Source of the DNA: Pandoraea sputorum
GTDB taxonomy: Bacteria; Pseudomonadota; Gammaproteobacteria; Burkholderiales; Burkholderiaceae
Reading direction: 5' to 3'
DNA length: 64,000 nucleotides
NCBI RefSeq assembly: GCF_000814845.2
Contig: NZ_CP010431.2
Span: 4,216,001-4,280,000 of the forward strand
A model generated the notes under the pieces. It was not told the origin of the DNA and made no database searches. It was given only the letters and a program-made list of their open reading frames with translations. Positions 36,715-45,727 of this stretch are shown in pieces. Both the position numbers and the translations under genes were made by a program. Position 1 is the stretch's first letter; the number at the start of each line of letters is the position of its first letter.

Positions 36715-37278
36715 TTAGATCTTGCCGATCAGGTCGAGCGACGGGCTCAGCGTTTCTGCGCCCGGCGTCCACTTGGCGGGGCAGACTTCGCCCGGGTGCG
36801 CGGCGATGTACTGAGCGGCCTGCACCTTGCGCAGCAGTTCCTTGGCGTCGCGGCCAATGCCGTTGTCATGGATTTCGCACAGCTTGATCTCACCTTCGGG
36901 GTTGATCACGAACGTGCCACGCAGCGCCAGACCTTCTTCTTCGATCAGCACGTCGAAGTTGCGCGAGATCGCCAGCGTCGGGTCGGCCACCATCGGGTAC
37001 TGGATCTTCTGGATCGTGTTCGACGTGTCGTGCCAGGCCTTGTGCGTGAAGTGGGTGTCGGTCGACACGCTGTAGATCTCAACGCCCAGCTTCTTGAATT
37101 CTTCGTAATGGTCGGCCAGATCGCCAAGTTCGGTCGGGCACACGAAGGTGAAGTCGGCCGGGTAGAACACCACCACCGACCACTTGCCCTTCAGGGTTTC
37201 GTCGGTCACGGTGATGAAGTCGCCGTTTTGGTAGGCGTTGGCTTTGAACGGCTTGATCTGGGTGTTGATGATCGGCAT
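36715..37278 (-). CDS. ahpC: Peroxiredoxin AhpC
   Basis: A 187-residue typical 2-Cys peroxiredoxin. The peroxidatic Cys is in [20 protein letters not shown] (near residue 47) and the resolving Cys in [10 protein letters not shown] near residue 166. It detoxifies hydrogen peroxide and organic hydroperoxides, recycled by AhpF encoded just downstream. The AT-rich upstream region has ATAG/CTAT tetrads reminiscent of OxyR sites. Confidence 0.97.
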   Translation of the reverse strand: MPIINTQIKPFKANAYQNGDFITVTDETLKGKWSVVVFYPADFTFVCPTELGDLADHYEEFKKLGVEIYSVSTDTHFTHKAWHDTSNTIQKIQYPMVADPTLAISRNFDVLIEEEGLALRGTFVINPEGEIKLCEIHDNGIGRDAKELLRKVQAAQYIAAHPGEVCPAKWTPGAETLSPSLDLIGKI

Positions 37279-37326
37279 GTCGTAGTCTCTTGGACGGGGT
37301 GGAAAGTGTTGCCAGTATGCCGAATG

Positions 37327-37361
37327 CTATCGATAGATAGAAATTGATTATTGAAATCTAT
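37327..37361. promoter_or_regulatory. AT-rich ahpC promoter region with ATAG/CTAT tetrads
   Basis: Contains a perfect 10-bp palindrome CTATCGATAG (37327-37336), then ATAG (37337-37340) and CTAT (37358-37361). OxyR binds ATAG/CTAT tetrads, but the canonical four-tetrad 7-bp spacing is not met. It lies 50-85 bp upstream of the ahpC ATG. Confidence 0.35.
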
Positions 37362-37368
37362 ACGATTA

Positions 37369-37398
37369 AGCCAGGCTATCGGGGCCGATAGCCTGGCT
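37369..37398 (-). terminator. Hairpin downstream of the beta-propeller gene
   Basis: Perfect 14-bp arms (37369-37382 and 37385-37398) with a 2-nt loop, 47-76 bp past the stop codon of the minus-strand propeller gene, followed on that strand by TTAATCG. The hairpin also sits just upstream of the ahpC promoter, insulating it. Confidence 0.65.
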
Positions 37399-37444
37399 GC
37401 TATGACGGCCGTCCCGTCCGGACGGCCACGGGATTCGGGCGTCC

Positions 37445-38125
37445 TTAGCGGTTCGAGCCCTTCGGGTAACGCACGGCGCGCACCTTACCGCTGGCAGCAC
37501 CGCCACAGTAGAACGTGCCGTTACCGTCGTACTCCAGCCCGCTCACGACAAGACCGTCCGGCATCTGGACGCGCGTCAGGACTTCGCCGCTGACGGCATC
37601 GATCTGACGCAGCTCGCTCTCGTCGTTCTCCCACGTGCCGTGCCACAGTTCGTCGTTCGCCCACGTCACGCCGGTCACGAAGCGATCGGACTCGATGGTG
37701 CGCAGCACGCGTCCATCGGTCGGGTCGACTTGCAGAATGCGTCGGTCCCGATACTGTCCGACCCACAAACTGCCTTCGGCCCACGTCAAACCGGAATTAC
37801 TGCCGCGATCTGCCGGTGCAGGAATCGAGTGCACCACGCGCCCGGTAGACGGTTCGATCTTATCGATGCGCGACTCTGCGATCTGGTACAGATGCTTGCC
37901 GTCGAAGGCGGTGCCTGCATCGCTAGGGGCATCGACGGTGCGGCTGACCTTGCCGTTCGCGGGGTCGAACGCGACGAGCGCCTCCCCTGTCGCGGCCCAT
38001 ACCTGCTGTCCGTCGAACGTCACGCCATGAATGCGCTCAATGCCAGGGAAAGGACCATATTCGCTGATGATGTCGGCTGCGCTCACGGCGGCCGTGCGGG
38101 AGTTTCGTTGCGGTGTGCTCGTCAT
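37445..38125 (-). CDS. Beta-propeller (SMP-30/YncE-like) protein
   Basis: A 226-residue protein built from repeated blades with a W/G-rich pattern: GVTFDGQQVWAATGEALVAFDPANG, AFDGKHLYQIAE, GLTWAEGSLWVGQY, GVTWANDELWHGTW and GLEYDGNGTFYCGG, each followed by an I/V-D-x-x-x-G-x-V turn. No signal peptide is evident, so it is cytosolic. No catalytic residues can be assigned. It follows an HTH-TPR-like gene by 45 bp on the same strand, probably one operon, which suggests a regulator-effector pair of unknown role. Confidence 0.7.
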   Translation of the reverse strand: MTSTPQRNSRTAAVSAADIISEYGPFPGIERIHGVTFDGQQVWAATGEALVAFDPANGKVSRTVDAPSDAGTAFDGKHLYQIAESRIDKIEPSTGRVVHSIPAPADRGSNSGLTWAEGSLWVGQYRDRRILQVDPTDGRVLRTIESDRFVTGVTWANDELWHGTWENDESELRQIDAVSGEVLTRVQMPDGLVVSGLEYDGNGTFYCGGAASGKVRAVRYPKGSNR

Positions 38126-38169
38126 GTCAGGCTCCGGTTGTTACGCCACGTTCGGCGTGCAAGTCCACT

Positions 38170-39450
38170 CTAGCCAAACGACCATCCGGCAGGGAGTAAC
38201 AAAATTGTCGTGAATTCGGTGAGCGGCGGTGCGATCCAGCGCCGCGCCCGCGCGAGGCCCACGGCACGCACGCGCCCTTGCGCCTCGAGTTCGCCGAGTG
38301 CGCGCTGGACCGAGCGCTGGCTCGCGTTCAATGCGAGTGCGAGCGCCGACGTCGACCACGCCGCGCCGTCTGCGAGCAACGCGATGAGCGAGGCGCGCTC
38401 GCCGTCGATGGGCGGTAGCAGGACGGTGACGGCAGGTCTGGCGCTTTCAGGATCGGCGGCTGTCGTGGCTCGCTCGCTTGCGTGAGTGCCCAGATGAGCG
38501 TCGAGAGAGCGCAAGGCAAAGCCGCGCGATGTTGCATCGATCTCTGCGATACCTTTGAGCACAGTGCGCAAGCGTCCGATTTCGACACGCAGGCGCGCCC
38601 GATGCGTCTCGTCGGGGCGATGCAGGCGGAACGCCTCGGCAATCAACGTCTCTCTGTCGATATCCCCTGGCCACGCACGCGCCAGATGCAGCGCAAGCGT
38701 GAACAGCACCGGCCGTCTGGCCAGCGGACGCCACACGTTGCCTGTCCCGATGCCTCGACGGCAGGCATCGACCACGAGGGTGTCCGAGTGCAGCAGTGTG
38801 GCGGCCTCCGCGAGCGACAGCATCTGCTCGCCATCGCGATGCCACCGTCTCGCCGCCGGACGCCCCATCGTCTCGCGAAGACTCCGAACTTCGGCGCTCA
38901 GCGCCGGAACGTCGGCCGTTGCCGCCGCGGTCTGTGCCTGGTCGAGCGCGATCTGAGCGTCGGCGATGCGTAGCGTTCGTAAGGCAAGTTCTGCCGACGT
39001 CAATGCATGGACGGCCGTCAGTCGTGCGGGGACATGGGGCAACGGCGCCTCTTGGAGGGCCAGTGCTGCGGCATCGAGTTTGCCCAGCAGCAACAGACGC
39101 CGCGCGACGATCAGCCGCGCGAGCATAGCGTTGGGGAAATCGGCGCGTTCGGCAAGCAGCGATGCGGCGGCCTGGAGCGACCGGTGGGTGCCTCCGAGGT
39201 CTCTCATGGCGAGCGCGACCTCGGCATCCGCAACGACACACCGTGCGCGGGCGACCGACTCATGCGTGCCGAAGCCACGTGCAGCGCGTTTTAGCAGATC
39301 CCGGGCGCGAGCGAAATCCCCGAGCTGCGCCATCGCAATCCCACGCAGCGCGAGGGCCGGCGGGTCATCGCGAAGCGCCACACGACGCAGTGCGCCGAGC
39401 GGATCGCCCGACGCCAGCGCGCGGGCCGAAGCGGCAATGAGGGAGTCCAT
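38170..39450 (-). CDS. Helix-turn-helix protein with TPR-like N-terminus
   Basis: A 426-residue protein. Residues 1-200 are Ala/Leu-rich helical pairs resembling TPR repeats (ALALRGIAMAQLGDFARARDLLKRA). The middle resembles a transcriptional-activator winged domain (HRARLRVEIGRLRTVL), as in OmpR/BTAD-like proteins, and residues 345-400 form a second winged helix (LIALLADGAAWSTSALALALNASQRSVQRALGELE). It precedes the beta-propeller gene and may regulate it. I know no named family member. Confidence 0.65.
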   Translation of the reverse strand: MDSLIAASARALASGDPLGALRRVALRDDPPALALRGIAMAQLGDFARARDLLKRAARGFGTHESVARARCVVADAEVALAMRDLGGTHRSLQAAASLLAERADFPNAMLARLIVARRLLLLGKLDAAALALQEAPLPHVPARLTAVHALTSAELALRTLRIADAQIALDQAQTAAATADVPALSAEVRSLRETMGRPAARRWHRDGEQMLSLAEAATLLHSDTLVVDACRRGIGTGNVWRPLARRPVLFTLALHLARAWPGDIDRETLIAEAFRLHRPDETHRARLRVEIGRLRTVLKGIAEIDATSRGFALRSLDAHLGTHASERATTAADPESARPAVTVLLPPIDGERASLIALLADGAAWSTSALALALNASQRSVQRALGELEAQGRVRAVGLARARRWIAPPLTEFTTILLLPAGWSFG

Positions 39451-39574
39451 CGCGGGATATTACCGCGCGTGACAATGAAGTCCGGTATCGGGTCCCGTCG
39501 AACGGTCGCGCGACGGATGCAAAGTCCTGGGCCCGGTAACCGTTAAAATTGGGGTTTTCGTCCGGAATACGTCC

Positions 39575-41023
39575 ATGTCTTTTGACTCGCTGGGTCTGAT
39601 CGATCCGTTGCTGCGCAATTTGCAGGATCTCAACTACGAGACACCGACGCCGGTGCAGGCGAAGGCGATTCCTGCCGTCCTCGCGGGCAAGGACGTCATG
39701 GCGGCCGCGCAGACCGGTACGGGCAAGACGGCGGGTTTCGCACTGCCGCTGTTGCAGCGTCTCGTGCAACTCGGACCGCAAGTGGCCAGCAACCGGGCGC
39801 GCGTGCTGGTGCTGGTGCCCACGCGCGAACTGGCGGAACAAGTGCTGCAAAGCTTCGTCGCGTACGGCAAGGGGCTTGGCTTGCGATTTCTTGCAGCCTA
39901 CGGCGGCGTGAGTATCAATCCGCAAATGATGAAACTGCGCAAGGGCGTGGATGTGCTGGTGGCAACACCGGGTCGTCTGCTGGACCTTAATCGTCAGAAC
40001 GCCGTGCAGTTCGATCAGGTGCAGACACTGGTGCTCGACGAAGCCGATCGCATGTTGGATCTCGGCTTCGCACGCGAACTCAACGCGGTATTCGCGGCGC
40101 TCCCGGCCCAGCGTCAGACACTGTTGTTCTCCGCGACGTTTACCGACGACATTCGCACAATGGCCGCGAACATTCTGCGCGAGCCGGTCGATATCAGCGT
40201 GAGTCCGCGCAACGCCACGGCCAGCAAGATCAAGCAGTGGGTCATCCCGGTAGACAAGCGTAACAAGCCGGATCTCTTCATGCATCTGGTCGCCGAGAAT
40301 GACTGGAAACATGCACTGGTGTTCGTGAAGACGCGCAATGGCGTGGACTATCTGGCGGGCGTTCTGGACGAAGCGGGCTATTCGGTCGACACCATCCACG
40401 GCGACAAGCCGCAGCCAGCACGACTGCGTGCGCTGGAGCGCTTCAAGACAGGGGAAGTGCAGATGCTGGTGGCGACCGACGTCGCCGCGCGCGGGCTGGA
40501 CATCGACGACCTGCCGCTCGTCATCAACGTCGATCTGCCGATCGTGGCGCAGGACTACGTGCACCGAATCGGCCGCACCGGTCGCGCGGGGGCGAGCGGC
40601 GTGGCCGTATCGCTCGTGTGCGCCGACGAAGCGCCACAACTGGCCGCCATCGAAGCACTGATCCAGCAAACACTGCGTCGCGAGGAAGAACCCGGCTTCG
40701 AAGCCGAGCACCGTGTGCCGGAGACCAGCGCGACGGGGCAAATCATCAAGAAGCCGAAAAAGCCGAAGAAGCCGAAGGTGCAGAGCCTTCCGCAAGGCGA
40801 GCTCGGCAAGCAACCCGCGTCCGGCAAGAAGGCGGCGCCGCAACACGGCGAGAAGAAGCGCAAACCCGCGACACAACGCCCGGCGTCGACGGGCAACAGC
40901 CCGAAGCCCGCCAGCGGCAACCCGTTCAGCGGACAAAAGGCACGCAGCAAACCGGCAAAAGACTCCGTCGCGAATTTGCTTAGGCCCGCCGGTAAAACGG
41001 CAAGTGGTCGCGGCAAACGTTGA
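39575..41023 (+). CDS. rhlE: DEAD-box RNA helicase RhlE
   Basis: A 482-residue ATP-dependent RNA helicase. All core motifs are present: Q motif (NYETPTPVQAKAIP), I AAQTGTGKT, II LDEADRMLD, III LLFSATF, V ARGLDI, VI HRIGRTGR. A basic, low-complexity tail of about 100 residues (KKPKKPKKPKV, then Lys/Pro/Ser-rich) is typical of RhlE and binds RNA non-specifically. It functions in RNA turnover, ribosome assembly and cold growth. Its last 44 bases overlap the 3' end of the convergent HEPN gene. Confidence 0.95.
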   Translation: MSFDSLGLIDPLLRNLQDLNYETPTPVQAKAIPAVLAGKDVMAAAQTGTGKTAGFALPLLQRLVQLGPQVASNRARVLVLVPTRELAEQVLQSFVAYGKGLGLRFLAAYGGVSINPQMMKLRKGVDVLVATPGRLLDLNRQNAVQFDQVQTLVLDEADRMLDLGFARELNAVFAALPAQRQTLLFSATFTDDIRTMAANILREPVDISVSPRNATASKIKQWVIPVDKRNKPDLFMHLVAENDWKHALVFVKTRNGVDYLAGVLDEAGYSVDTIHGDKPQPARLRALERFKTGEVQMLVATDVAARGLDIDDLPLVINVDLPIVAQDYVHRIGRTGRAGASGVAVSLVCADEAPQLAAIEALIQQTLRREEEPGFEAEHRVPETSATGQIIKKPKKPKKPKVQSLPQGELGKQPASGKKAAPQHGEKKRKPATQRPASTGNSPKPASGNPFSGQKARSKPAKDSVANLLRPAGKTASGRGKR

Positions 41024-41600
41024 TCCGGTTCTGCGCAGGAGCGACCATTCCGCGATCGGCCTTGCCCGGAATATCGTGCGTCTGACTGATTTCGCTTACG
41101 ATTTTGCTTAGCACTTCAAACACGGTATCCGGGGACACCTGGGCAGGTAGTTCCTTGTTGGTGTTCCTGTGCGCGATCCAATCTCGGTATCTTTTGATCT
41201 GCTTCGCGCGACCGATCAGATTTGCGTCCAACTCCGGTTTGAATAGGTCGAGAATCTCGTCGAATCGCCAGTACTCGACTTCTGACTTGAACTTCTCGGC
41301 AAGCTTGCTCGAATATCCCGAGGGATGTCCAGATGCCAGCAATTCATTTGCCGTCTGCAACCGTTCGATGACGTATCGTTCAAACGTGGCGAAAAGCGCG
41401 AAAACCGCGAGATCAGCTGCTTGCTTTTCCGCGTCAACCAAGGCAGTTTCAACGTCATCGCGCGCAGCATTTAAGAGTCCAGCCCGCGGCATGAGTACCT
41501 CATCGAAATGCTCACGCGCAATGTGCTCCACAACGACAAGACTCTCATGCGAGACGCGATATGCCTTGTAGACGACCTCCAGTGGATTATTGAATGTCAT
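40980..41600 (-). CDS. HEPN-domain protein (putative RNase toxin)
   Basis: A 206-residue, largely helical protein. Residues 135-150 read IKRYRDWIAHRN, containing the HEPN ribonuclease motif R-x4-H (R139, H144); the preceding helices (VFALFATFERYVIERLQ) match the HEPN bundle. Many HEPN proteins are RNase toxins of toxin-antitoxin or abortive-infection modules. Start at 41600 overlaps the partner gene's stop by 14 bp. The 3' end overlaps rhlE by 44 bp, and base composition is lower in G+C than the neighbours, suggesting insertion of a foreign islet. The toxin role is inference. Confidence 0.72.
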   Translation of the reverse strand: MTFNNPLEVVYKAYRVSHESLVVVEHIAREHFDEVLMPRAGLLNAARDDVETALVDAEKQAADLAVFALFATFERYVIERLQTANELLASGHPSGYSSKLAEKFKSEVEYWRFDEILDLFKPELDANLIGRAKQIKRYRDWIAHRNTNKELPAQVSPDTVFEVLSKIVSEISQTHDIPGKADRGMVAPAQNRINVCRDHLPFYRRA

Positions 41601-42075
41601 GGCCACAAACGTCTGCAAGCAAATCCATGAATAACGCTTCATCGAGCAGCACCGCGCGGCGCACCCTCGACTCGATCCAATACCATCCGTCCTCTTCCAC
41701 TCTTCGTACGAGCCGCGCTCTCAGCGGATTCCCGGGTCGGCGAATAACAATCGTCGCTGATTTGAACCCGGGGTCGTACTCTCCGTAGAACACCAGATTG
41801 TGGAATGTGTACGAACCAACGATATCCACAAGGCCATCTGCCGCGATGGCGTCCGACGCTCTCGGAACGAGTTTGGCCAGCAGCTTGCCGTCTTTTGAAA
41901 TGTACAAGGCAGGCGCTTCGTACCTCCCCTCTCGTTCCTCGCTCAAAAACTGAAGTCGGGTTTCGACCTCCAGCTTGTGTTGCCGGCACCACCGCGTCGC
42001 GTCTTGTAGCAAGGCGTCTACGCGCTCGAGATATTGCTCAAGGAGAGGCGATTTTTCCGGACGTATTTCGCTCAT
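41587..42075 (-). CDS. Partner protein of the HEPN gene (possible antitoxin)
   Basis: A 162-residue soluble acidic/basic mixed protein with no recognised domain. An N-terminal helix (PLLEQYLERVDALLQDATRWCRQHKLEVE) is followed by a mostly beta region (ALYISKDGKLLAKLVPR, GSYTFHNLVFYGEYDPGF) and a C-terminal helix (LDEALFMDLLADVC). It is upstream of, and overlaps, the HEPN gene, the usual place for an antitoxin. ATG at 42075 is chosen as the first conserved-looking start; 42132/42135 are alternatives. Function is unproven. Confidence 0.65.
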   Translation of the reverse strand: MSEIRPEKSPLLEQYLERVDALLQDATRWCRQHKLEVETRLQFLSEEREGRYEAPALYISKDGKLLAKLVPRASDAIAADGLVDIVGSYTFHNLVFYGEYDPGFKSATIVIRRPGNPLRARLVRRVEEDGWYWIESRVRRAVLLDEALFMDLLADVCGHDIQ

Positions 42076-42167
42076 TTCATGACTCGCTGGACTCGGCGGA
42101 CTCCGCAGCGAAGTGTTCGCGCGCGGCACCATCACCGAGGGGTTGAAGAAGTCATGAGCGTACTGGA

Positions 42168-42181
42168 CACACTAACGTGTG
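42168..42181. promoter_or_regulatory. Palindrome upstream of the HEPN module
   Basis: CACAC-taac-GTGTG, about 95 bp before the first gene of the module. A long imperfect hairpin (42213-42224 with 42244-42257) lies beyond it. It could be an autoregulatory operator. Confidence 0.35.
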
Positions 42182-42304
42182 CGACGAGAGCATTTGCTCT
42201 GGGAGACGTAAAGCCGTACGCCTCCGGCTTGAAACTACGGCGTGAGGCGCATACGGCAGGCTTCCGACAGGCCCGTTCCTTTGAAACGAAAATCGGAAAT
42301 TGCC

Positions 42305-42322
42305 GGGCTTTTCGCAAAGCCC
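42305..42322 (-). terminator. Hairpin after the YfcC-like carrier gene
   Basis: GGGCTTT (42305-42311) pairs with AAAGCCC (42316-42322), 13 bp past the stop codon of the minus-strand carrier gene. The T run is poor. Confidence 0.5.
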
Positions 42323-42334
42323 TACGCAAGCCGT

Positions 42335-43822
42335 TCAGTACCCCGTCAACACCGCAAACGCGAGTGCACCGCCCGAGAGCAACAGCAGCACGATGAACAA
42401 CGGCAGGATGAACTTGATCCACTGACCGAACCCCACGCGTGCCGTGGCAAGATAGGCGAGCAGCATGCCCGAGGTCGGGGTAATCATGTTCGTCAGTCCG
42501 CCACCGAGCAGGAACGCCAGCACCGACGTTTGCGGACTGACGCCCGAAAGCTGCGCAATCGGTCCGATGATCGGCATGCTCACCGCCGCCTTGCCCGACA
42601 CCGACGGAATAAAGACGTCGAGCGCCATCTGCACGCCCATCAGCCCGTTGGCCACCGCCACTGCCGACTGTCCACGCACCGTGCGCGTGAAGTCATTGAT
42701 CAGCGTATCGAGCACGTAGCTGCCATGCAGGATGATCTCGACGGACGCCGCGAGCCCGATGAGCAACCCGGCGAGCATCATGCCCTTGAGTCCCTCGACG
42801 AACGCGTCCGCTGCCGTGCGTGAATCGAGACGACCGACGACAGCCGTCACAAGACTCGTCAGCACGTAAAATGCCGACAACTCCAGATTGCCCCACTTCA
42901 GTTCGCGCGTGCCGTAGACGAGCATCGCAGCCGCCACAGCCAGCACAAGCAACGTCGCCTTGTGACGCCCCGACAACCGCGCATGCAGATGCGCCACCGT
43001 CGCCATCTGCGCGCGTGCCTCGCTTAGCCGGTACTCACTGCGATACACGTGCCACAGGAAGTACGCGATGCCCAGTGCCAGAAAAACCACGAACACCGCG
43101 ATACGCAAACCAATCCCGGAAAACAGTGGCAAGCCGACGAGCGGCTGCGCCACGGCCAGCGCCAGCGGGTTCGTCACCGACGCGATGTAACCGATCTTTG
43201 CCGCAATCGCCACGAGCGCGACGGCAAACAGATTCGACAGTCCAAGTCGGCGCGTAAGCACCATCACCATCGGAATGACGACGAGATACTCGGAGATGAA
43301 CCCGAGCAGCGTGCTGCCCAGCGCGATCAGCACCATCAGCAGCGGCGCGAGCACGTACATGTTGCCGGACGTGAGTTGCAAGAGCCGGTCGATGCCAGCG
43401 TCGATGGCCCCCGTCCTGCGCATCACGCCGAACATGCCGCCGACGAACATCACCATGAAGATGAGCGGTGCGTTCTTCACCAGTCCTTGCGGCACCGAAA
43501 GAAACGCGGAAACGACGTTCGCCGGTTGCGCCTGTTCGGGCGTGCTGTGTGTGGCTTTGGGCGCGATCAGCATGCCGATGTCGTGCGTCTTCGGCACCAC
43601 CTCGTAGGTGCCCGGCACCACGAGCTTGCCGTCGCGCTCGAAGCGTCCGGCATCGACCCACCACGTCATCGCCACTGCCATCACGAGCACCCACAGCATC
43701 ATGACGACGGGGTGCAACATCTTGCCGTGCGGCTTCTCGGTAGGCCCCGCGGGCGGGTCCGGCAATTCGGATTGTGAGGATGCGGAGTGCCCGTCGACGG
43801 GCGTCGGCGCGAGTGCTGTCAT
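42335..43822 (-). CDS. YfcC/DcuC-like anaerobic C4-dicarboxylate carrier family protein
   Basis: A 495-residue inner-membrane transporter with about 12 hydrophobic segments after a 35-residue hydrophilic N-terminus. Conserved features of the family are seen: GGMFGVMRRTGAIDAGI, SLLGFISEYLVVIPM-type segment (here TLLGFISEYLVVIPMVM), and SVSGKAAVSMPIIGPIAQLSGV with TNMITPTSGMLLA near the end. The substrate is probably a small carboxylate or amino-acid derivative. It is the last gene of an operon with an IclR regulator and an N-formylglutamate amidohydrolase, so N-formylglutamate or a related acid is a plausible cargo. Confidence 0.85.
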   Translation of the reverse strand: MTALAPTPVDGHSASSQSELPDPPAGPTEKPHGKMLHPVVMMLWVLVMAVAMTWWVDAGRFERDGKLVVPGTYEVVPKTHDIGMLIAPKATHSTPEQAQPANVVSAFLSVPQGLVKNAPLIFMVMFVGGMFGVMRRTGAIDAGIDRLLQLTSGNMYVLAPLLMVLIALGSTLLGFISEYLVVIPMVMVLTRRLGLSNLFAVALVAIAAKIGYIASVTNPLALAVAQPLVGLPLFSGIGLRIAVFVVFLALGIAYFLWHVYRSEYRLSEARAQMATVAHLHARLSGRHKATLLVLAVAAAMLVYGTRELKWGNLELSAFYVLTSLVTAVVGRLDSRTAADAFVEGLKGMMLAGLLIGLAASVEIILHGSYVLDTLINDFTRTVRGQSAVAVANGLMGVQMALDVFIPSVSGKAAVSMPIIGPIAQLSGVSPQTSVLAFLLGGGLTNMITPTSGMLLAYLATARVGFGQWIKFILPLFIVLLLLSGGALAFAVLTGY

Positions 43823-43889
43823 GTCTGTCCTGCCTGTTGTCTCTTGTTGTATTCGTGAAATGACGTCGCACCGCGCCTGAGGCAGCCGA

Positions 43890-44684
43890 CTACGCCACCT
43901 TATTGGCTTGCGCCTGGAACGGGGCCGGTGCGCCAGCGCCGCCCGTGTAACCCAGTTCAGCGGAAATCTGACGGCTGCACGCCTGCAAACGCTCCAGATA
44001 GTCCGGGATCTCGATACGGCTGATGCGCGCTTCGGGTCCGGAAATCGAGAGGGCTGCCACAACCTCACCTGACACGTCGCGCACCGGCACCGCAATGGCG
44101 ACGGCGCCACTCGTGACTTCGCCCGCACTCATCGCATAGCCCTTGCGGGCGACGGCCGAGAGTTCATCCGCGAATGCCATCGCGTCGGCCGCAACCGGCA
44201 CGTGCTTCATCCGGGCAAAAAACTCGTTGCGAATGGCGTCCTGCGAAAACGCGAGCAGCAATTTGCCCGACGCTCCCGAGCTGAGCGGCCGACGATTACC
44301 GACCGAGCCGACCGAGCGCACCTGATGCGTGGTCTCGCAACGTGCGACGCACACCGTTTCCAACCCTTCGGGCACGCGCAGCACGACGGTCTCGTTGATC
44401 GCCTGATTGAGCGTCAGCATGTGCTTCTGCGCCGCTCGCACAAGAATGTTCTGCTGCGACGCAGCCACCCCGATCACGAACGCCTGCGGGCCGAGCGCGT
44501 AGGTCGTCGTACGCTCGTCCTGCAGCACGAAGCGGTTGTGCTCCAGCGTGCACAGCATGCGATAGGTGCGTGACTTATTAATGCCCAGGCGGTTGGACAA
44601 CTCGGTCACGCCAAGCCCCGGATGCTCCGCGACGAGCGAGAGCAATTTCAGGGCGCTGTCGACGGAATCGACGATGTAGTTCAT
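43890..44684 (-). CDS. IclR family transcriptional regulator
   Basis: A 264-residue IclR protein: HTH at residues 5-65 (SALKLLSLVAEHPGLGVTELSNRLGINKSRTYRML in pieces) and effector domain with PLSSGASGKLLLAFS and GAVAIAVPVRDVSG. Its ATG overlaps the stop codon of the amidohydrolase (ATGA), so it is co-translated with it. It is likely to control its own operon and the divergent porin through the paired 17-bp palindromes at 45711 and 45959. Confidence 0.9.
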   Translation of the reverse strand: MNYIVDSVDSALKLLSLVAEHPGLGVTELSNRLGINKSRTYRMLCTLEHNRFVLQDERTTTYALGPQAFVIGVAASQQNILVRAAQKHMLTLNQAINETVVLRVPEGLETVCVARCETTHQVRSVGSVGNRRPLSSGASGKLLLAFSQDAIRNEFFARMKHVPVAADAMAFADELSAVARKGYAMSAGEVTSGAVAIAVPVRDVSGEVVAALSISGPEARISRIEIPDYLERLQACSRQISAELGYTGGAGAPAPFQAQANKVA

Positions 44685-45514
44685 GGGATTTCCTTCGGGC
44701 TTGACTGCGAGCGGACCCACCGGGCGAGCGCAGCCGTGAACGTTTCCAGATGGCGCCCGAGCGTATCAAATCCTGCGTGCTTCACAAAGCGCGCCTCGTC
44801 CATGTACAACGCGCGATTGATTTCGATTTGCAGGCTCGAACGGCGAAGGGCCGGATCGCTCACCGCCGTGAGCAGATCGCCTCCCTGATATGGCGTATTG
44901 ACCTGCACCCGATAACCCAGTTCGCGCAACTGGTCGGCGACCCACTGCGTGAACACGGGATCGGACGTCGTGCCCAGCCGGTCGCTCACGACCATGTCGG
45001 GGCGTGCCGCACCGTCGTCCACATTCATGGCGTTACCGCGCGACTTCATCGAATGACAGTCGACGTGCCACAACGCGCCATGACGCGCATAAGCGTCCTG
45101 CGCCGCATCGATCAGCGCCTGACGGTACGGCTGGTAATACGCGTCGATGCGATGACGCACCTCGGCCACCGTCAGCTTCCGGTCGTACATCGGCATGCCC
45201 GGCAAGGCGTAGCGGCGCAGCAGCCCCATGCCGCGCGCCGAGTACTTCTCCGGCGCAATCGGGCCGGGCCAGGGCGCGTCGAGCATATCGGCGTCGATGT
45301 CGGTCACGGCTCGATTGGCGTCGATGTACATGCGCGGAAAGTTCGCGGCGATCAGCGTGCCGCCGTGGCGCGGTACACATGCCCAAAGCTCGTCGACGAA
45401 GGCGTCCCAGCCGGTAAGGAGCGCCTCATGCGGCACCGACGTGTGGAAGTCGTCCGGCATGACGACGCCGCTGTGCGGCGAGTCGAACACGATAGGTAAT
45501 GACACGCGGGACAA
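44681..45514 (-). CDS. hutG: N-formylglutamate amidohydrolase
   Basis: A 277-residue metal-dependent hydrolase (PF05013 type): PIVFDSPHSGVVMPDDF at the start, DANRAVTDID and WHVDCHSMKS, with the His/Glu/Asp residues that bind zinc, and VNTPYQGGDL. It cleaves N-formylglutamate to glutamate and formate, the last step of one histidine pathway, but no other hut genes are near, so the substrate may be another N-formyl acid. Start is TTG at 45514, placed 8 nt after AGGGGG; a GTG at 45505 is possible. Confidence 0.85.
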   Translation of the reverse strand: MSRVSLPIVFDSPHSGVVMPDDFHTSVPHEALLTGWDAFVDELWACVPRHGGTLIAANFPRMYIDANRAVTDIDADMLDAPWPGPIAPEKYSARGMGLLRRYALPGMPMYDRKLTVAEVRHRIDAYYQPYRQALIDAAQDAYARHGALWHVDCHSMKSRGNAMNVDDGAARPDMVVSDRLGTTSDPVFTQWVADQLRELGYRVQVNTPYQGGDLLTAVSDPALRRSSLQIEINRALYMDEARFVKHAGFDTLGRHLETFTAALARWVRSQSSPKEIP

Positions 45515-45710
45515 GTCCGCCGCCCCCTAGCCGGACGCATGACGACGCACGCTTTGCTGCGCGACACGCAAATGCCTGCCGACGAATCCGTTGTGCGGTT
45601 CGCGACTTCAGCCTTGTTGTTTTCTGGCGTCACCATCAAAAATTTTTTCCGCGTTCGCATGACCGCTGACCGGTCGAAATCGCTGCCATCGAAGCTCACG
45701 AATCCTTGTT

Positions 45711-45727
45711 GTTTTATTTATTAAAAC
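45711..45727. promoter_or_regulatory. 17-bp palindrome, copy 1
   Basis: GTTTTATTTATTAAAAC; arms extend to GTTGTTTTA/TAAAACAAC over 45708-45730. It differs at one base from the copy at 45959. Confidence 0.6.

Noticed and set aside
37327..37361. OxyR box before ahpC
   Set aside because: Tetrads are present, but the canonical ATAG-N7-CTAT-N7-ATAG-N7-CTAT spacing is not met, so it is listed only as a low-confidence regulatory region.
39365..40936. Minus-strand open frame of 523 codons opposite rhlE
   Set aside because: Complete overlap with a confident DEAD-box helicase; no recognisable protein features.
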